A DNA stretch of 8,747 nucleotides from Trebonia sp. (GTDB taxonomy: Bacteria; Actinomycetota; Actinomycetes; Streptosporangiales; Streptosporangiaceae): contig JASHPP010000697.1 of the NCBI GenBank assembly GCA_030038035.1, positions 1-8,747 of the forward strand. The letters are read 5' to 3'. Shown here piece after piece: positions 6,097 to 8,747 of the stretch. Both the position numbers and the translations under genes were made by a program. Below the pieces are notes generated by a model. That model was not told the origin of the DNA. It did not search any database and saw nothing but the letters and a program-made list of their open reading frames with translations. Each line of letters opens with the position of its first letter. Positions within the stretch are counted from its first letter, which is position 1.

Positions 6097-6138
6097 CGAG
6101 GGTAGCTAGCCCAATCCTTTCAGGAAAACGGCAATAGC
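6097..6138. promoter_or_regulatory. 42-bp divergent promoter region of cca and DUF6049
   Basis: Both promoters must fit in or near this short spacer. On the minus strand TACCCT (6104-6099) is a -10 candidate for cca. On the plus strand TAGCAT (6135-6140) is one for the DUF6049 gene; it overlaps the ATG at 6139 and lies 7 nt before an in-frame GTG at 6148. A GCTAGC palindrome (6105-6110) and TTTCagGAAA (6118-6127) lie between. No good -35 boxes are seen. AGGAAA at 6122 is too far from the ATG to be an efficient ribosome binding site. Confidence 0.4.
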
Positions 6139-8325
6139 ATGCGAAGCGTGCGCACTGTCGTTCGTACCCTGATGGCTGGCTTCCTCGCCCTCGCCGGACC
6201 GGTTCTCGCCGCACCGGCCGCGGCAGCCCACGTCCAGGAAGCACAACAGTCAGCCCGAACGGACAGCGCTTCCTCTCACCAGCTCACCATCTCTATCGAC
6301 GCGCTGAACCCGAGCTTCGCGACTCCCAGCTCCACCGTGACGGTAAGCGGGACGGTAACCAACGATACCGGCTCGCCCCTGCAGGGCATCCAGGTACAGC
6401 TGCTGACCGAAGACCAGGACTTCCTGGCCCGCTCGCAGATGGACAGTTACGCCGCCGGCAGCAACTCGGTGATGTCCCCGCTGCCGATCGGCACCCCGTA
6501 CGTGGTGCCGGGCACCGTGCGCAGCGGCAGCACCGTGCGCTGGTCCGCGTCGTTCAGCGCGGCCGCGGCCTACTACGGCGCCACGTTCGGCGTGTACCCG
6601 CTCGAGGCACAGGCCGAGTCAGCCGGTGGCACCCCGCTCGCCGCCGAGCGCACTTTCCTGCCGTTCTGGCCGGGCAATGACTCCGCGGACCCGCTGAGCA
6701 CCGCCTGGCTCTGGCCGCTCATCGACGAACCGCAGCAGGGCCCGTGCCCGCAGACGCTGGCCACGAACTCGCTGGCGGCGAGCCTGCGCACCGGGGGGCG
6801 GCTCGACACCCTGCTCGCGGTCGGCGAGCAGTGGGCCCAGCAGGACGAGCTGACCTGGGTAGTCGATCCCGCGCTGCTGTCCGACGCGCAGCTGACGGCA
6901 CAAAGGCACTTCGTCGGCGGCAACGCCACCTGCACCGGGGCGCCCGTTTCCCCCGCCAGCGCGGCCGCCGCCAGCTGGCTGGCTGCGCTGCGGACAGGGA
7001 CGGCCGGCGAACCCGTGGTCGTTACCCCCTACGCCGACGCCGACGTCGCCGCGCTGACCCGGGCAGGCCTGGACGCTAACGTGCGGACCGCCTACCAGCT
7101 CGGGGAGTCGGTCGCCAGGAAGATACTGAACCGTCCGTTCGGGATGGCCGGAAACGGTCCTGGCGACGGCGGGTCGGCGGCGCTCGCCTGGCCAGCCGGC
7201 GGGACCGCGGACGCGAGCCTTCTCACCAGCCTCGCCACCAACGGCGGCATCTCCACCGTCGTGCTGAACAGCGGTGAGATGACATCCACGGACGCGCCGT
7301 ACGACAACGCCCTCGCCGCGACCACGACGGGCACCGGCACCGAGATGGGGGTCCTGCTGGCGGATTCGGAGCTGACCAGCGTGCTCGGCTCGGCGTCGGC
7401 AGGCGCGCCGGCCGGCGCACAGTTCGCGGCCGAGCAGGACTTCGTCGCACAGACCGCGATGATCGCCGCCGAGGCGCCCTACCAGAAGCGCTCCCTGGTC
7501 CTCGCGCCGCCGCAGCGCTGGGACCCGCCGGCGGCCGAGGCGGAAAGGCTGCTGTCGCTCACCTCGTCGCTGCCCTGGCTGCACCCGGTGGGGCTGTCCA
7601 GCCTTGCCTCCGCCGCCGACGATCTCAAGGCGCGCCAGCCGCTGGCGGGCAGCCAGGCGGACACCGCCGAACTGGGCAGCGGCTACCTCAGCCAGGTCAG
7701 GTCGGTCGACAGCAGCCTCGCGCTGTACACGGACCTGCTGTACCAGCCGAGCGCGAGCATGCTGCAGACGCTCGACGCCGCGGCGGTCGGCACGGAGTCT
7801 TCGGCCTGGCGCGGCGCGGGCGGGGCCGCGGGATCGCTGGCGCTGACCAAGCTCGCGGACTACCTGCGGTACTGGGAGCAGAAGGTCCAGATCCTGGCGG
7901 GGACGAAGCTGCTGCTCGGCGGCGCCTCCGGTCCGGCGCCGATATCCGTGCAGAACGCCGGGCAGCTGCCTGTCCAGGTCGGGGTCGAGGTGATCGTGCC
8001 GCCGGGCAGCGGGCTTTCTGTCGCGAACCCGCACGCCCTGATCGTGGTGCCGGCCGGGAAGACGGGCACGGTGACGATGACCATGTACTCAAGCGGCATC
8101 GGAACCACCACGCTGCAGCTACAGTTGGTGACGAAGAATGGGTTGCCGCTGACCTGGCGGGGGGCGTCGCAGTCCCTGAGCGTCGAAGCCACGCATTACG
8201 GCCGGGCGCTGCTCGTGCTGATCGCCGCCGCGCTGGGGGCTCTGGTGCTCACCTCGATGGCGCGGTGGATCCGCCGGTGGCGGAATGACGGCAGAGTACA
8301 CGGCAGATCTGGAGGCGCCGGATGA
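6139..8325 (+). CDS. DUF6049 family secreted, membrane-anchored protein (Rv3909-like)
   Basis: This is a 728-residue envelope protein of unknown function. A signal peptide spans about residues 1-30 (basic RSVRTVVR, hydrophobic LMAGFLALAGPVLAA, then APAAAA, cleavage probably near 30). Residues 47-175 look like a beta-rich Ig-like domain (HQLTISIDALNPSF, TVTVSGTVTNDTGSPL). A large extracytoplasmic alpha/beta region extends to about 600, with LPFWPGNDSADPLSTAWLWPLID near 174-196 resembling the conserved family segment. C203 and C265 are its only two cysteines and could form a disulphide. A second beta domain covers about 600-685, followed by a membrane helix at 689-706 (LLVLIAAALGALVLTSMA) and the basic cytoplasmic end RWIRRWR. 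Topology is therefore type I. The in-frame GTG at 6148, three codons in, may be the true start. The stop overlaps the next gene as ATGA, tying it to MurJ and cell wall synthesis by context. Placement beside a murJ-like gene matches Rv3909-Rv3910. Confidence 0.88.
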   Translation: MRSVRTVVRTLMAGFLALAGPVLAAPAAAAHVQEAQQSARTDSASSHQLTISIDALNPSFATPSSTVTVSGTVTNDTGSPLQGIQVQLLTEDQDFLARSQMDSYAAGSNSVMSPLPIGTPYVVPGTVRSGSTVRWSASFSAAAAYYGATFGVYPLEAQAESAGGTPLAAERTFLPFWPGNDSADPLSTAWLWPLIDEPQQGPCPQTLATNSLAASLRTGGRLDTLLAVGEQWAQQDELTWVVDPALLSDAQLTAQRHFVGGNATCTGAPVSPASAAAASWLAALRTGTAGEPVVVTPYADADVAALTRAGLDANVRTAYQLGESVARKILNRPFGMAGNGPGDGGSAALAWPAGGTADASLLTSLATNGGISTVVLNSGEMTSTDAPYDNALAATTTGTGTEMGVLLADSELTSVLGSASAGAPAGAQFAAEQDFVAQTAMIAAEAPYQKRSLVLAPPQRWDPPAAEAERLLSLTSSLPWLHPVGLSSLASAADDLKARQPLAGSQADTAELGSGYLSQVRSVDSSLALYTDLLYQPSASMLQTLDAAAVGTESSAWRGAGGAAGSLALTKLADYLRYWEQKVQILAGTKLLLGGASGPAPISVQNAGQLPVQVGVEVIVPPGSGLSVANPHALIVVPAGKTGTVTMTMYSSGIGTTTLQLQLVTKNGLPLTWRGASQSLSVEATHYGRALLVLIAAALGALVLTSMARWIRRWRNDGRVHGRSGGAG
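8311..8324 (+). promoter_or_regulatory. Ribosome binding site deciding the murJ-like start
   Basis: GGAGG (8311-8315) is 6 nt before the ATG at 8322, which overlaps the DUF6049 TGA (8323-8325) as ATGA. This supports coupled translation and favours this start over the out-of-frame ATG at 8285. Confidence 0.8.
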
Positions 8326-8747
8326 CCAGGCCGACGCGGCCCGGCGGGGACCGTCCCGGATCGCCCGAGGATCATCAGGGAGAGGACCGCGCCGGTAACG
8401 GCCACGGCGACCCGACGGACCGTCCGCGCCCGCCCGGCCCGCCCGGCCCGCGCGCCAGGCGGCCGCCGCCGCCGGCACAGCCGGCACCGCAACCGCCGGC
8501 ACAGCCGGCACCGCAACCCACGTTCACGCCGCGGGAGGGGTACCTGCCGCCGCCGGATCGCAGGCGGCGCGCGGCGTACCCGCCGCCGCCGACGGCGTTC
8601 TTCCCGCCGCCGCCGACGGCGTTCTTCCCGCCGCCGCCGGGGTATCCGCAGCAGACCTACCCGCAGCCGCCTGACTACCCGCAGGTGCCGCAGCGCCCCG
8701 CCCCCGGGCGGCGGCCGCCCGACGGCGGCGACGGCGGCGACGGCGGC
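8322..8747 (+). CDS. murJ: N-terminal part of probable MurJ/MviN lipid II flippase, runs off right edge
   Basis: A frame of 142 codons is open from the ATG at 8322 to the window end. It begins MTRPTRPGGDRPGSPEDH and is dominated by Pro, Arg, Gly and Gln, with tandem PPAQPAPQ (51-66 region), PPPPTAFF (87-102) and a final Asp-Gly-Gly repeat. It is a disordered, cytoplasmic-type tail; no membrane helix appears before the edge. Naming rests on position: in actinobacteria the gene after DUF6049 is the MurJ/MviN flippase that moves lipid II across the membrane, and those proteins often carry long Pro-rich N-terminal extensions (Rv3910 also has a C-terminal pseudokinase region). The GGAGG site and ATGA overlap support the start. 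Another Pro-rich membrane protein is possible until downstream sequence is seen. Confidence 0.7.
   Translation, partial: MTRPTRPGGDRPGSPEDHQGEDRAGNGHGDPTDRPRPPGPPGPRARRPPPPAQPAPQPPAQPAPQPTFTPREGYLPPPDRRRRAAYPPPPTAFFPPPPTAFFPPPPGYPQQTYPQPPDYPQVPQRPAPGRRPPDGGDGGDGG
8469..8516 (+). repeat. 24-bp perfect tandem duplication encoding PPAQPAPQ twice
   Basis: Positions 8469-8492 and 8493-8516 are identical, in frame, and add one eight-residue Pro/Gln/Ala unit to the MurJ-like tail. Identity at every base, including wobble positions, points to a recent duplication by slippage. Confidence 0.9.
8580..8639 (+). repeat. 24-bp perfect tandem repeat encoding PPPPTAFF, two and a half copies
   Basis: Positions 8580-8603 and 8604-8627 are identical, and the first 12 bases recur at 8628-8639. 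The encoded unit is PPPPTAFF, PPPPTAFF, PPPP. As with the preceding repeat, perfect identity suggests recent slippage in a region without fold constraints. Confidence 0.9.
8721..8747 (+). repeat. 9-bp tandem repeat encoding Asp-Gly-Gly, cut by window end
   Basis: GACGGCGGC occurs three times in a row and may continue beyond the window. It encodes DGG repeats in the MurJ-like tail. Confidence 0.85.

Noticed and set aside
6619..8034. 471-codon open frame opposite DUF6049
   Set aside because: Antisense shadow with Arg/Gly-rich low-complexity product.
8285..8398. Alternative ATG frame of 37 codons at the DUF6049/murJ junction
   Set aside because: No ribosome binding site and poorer third-position GC; the frame from 8322 has GGAGG and the ATGA overlap.
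8580..8639. FFPPPP motifs resembling EVH1-binding sequences of ActA
   Set aside because: Arises from a Pro-codon slippage repeat; no reason to expect a eukaryotic-type ligand here.
1..8747. CRISPR arrays, insertion sequences, tRNA or rRNA genes, phage genes
   Set aside because: None seen: no regularly spaced repeats, transposase-like frames, terminal repeats or cloverleaf patterns.

Overview
The window is a very GC-rich actinobacterial chromosome segment. Coding regions have strongly G/C-biased third positions, several starts are GTG, and several genes lack a clear ribosome binding site. The gene set and order (class A PBP-like gene, DUF5318, PadR regulator, inositol-3-phosphate synthase, MFS transporter, CCA-adding enzyme, DUF6049, MurJ-like gene) match the conserved oriC-proximal region of Actinomycetia. 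From memory of the families, the left half corresponds to Mycobacterium tuberculosis Rv0050-Rv0046c and the right half to Rv3907c-Rv3910. These halves lie on opposite sides of oriC in M. tuberculosis but are contiguous in Streptomyces. I infer a Streptomyces/Streptosporangiales-like organism and cannot name a genus.

Layout. 1-512 (minus) is the 5' part of a gene with a Gly/Arg/Asn-rich N-terminal tail, most likely a ponA1-like bifunctional penicillin-binding protein. 513-720 is an untranslated stretch with an inverted repeat and a possible coupled upstream ORF. 721-1125 (minus) is a DUF5318 zinc-ribbon protein. 1126-1365 is a divergent control region with a cluster of GATATC palindromes, probably the operator of the PadR regulator. 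1366-2022 (plus) is that regulator, overlapping by one base the inositol-3-phosphate synthase gene ino1 (2022-3101). 3102-3265 is a gap with a promoter-like -10 box and palindromes. 3266-4678 (plus) is an MFS exporter. Its last 88 bp overlap, tail to tail, a CCA tRNA nucleotidyltransferase gene on the minus strand (4591-6096). After a 42-bp divergent spacer come a secreted, membrane-anchored DUF6049 protein (6139-8325) and, coupled by an ATGA overlap, the Pro-rich start of a probable murJ (8322 to the window end).

How the genes fit together. The PBP and the DUF6049-MurJ pair point to peptidoglycan and envelope synthesis. Ino1 makes the inositol phosphate precursor for phosphatidylinositol and, in actinobacteria, mycothiol. 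The PadR protein probably senses some signal and represses padR-ino1. The CCA enzyme is housekeeping tRNA maturation. There are no mobile elements, CRISPR arrays, tRNA or rRNA genes, and no signs of recent transfer. This is mostly a conserved core region. The less ordinary content lies in the control sequences: the palindrome array, the hairpin ahead of ino1, the possible leader ORF of the PBP gene, recurrent leaderless-type starts, and the antisense 3' overlap.
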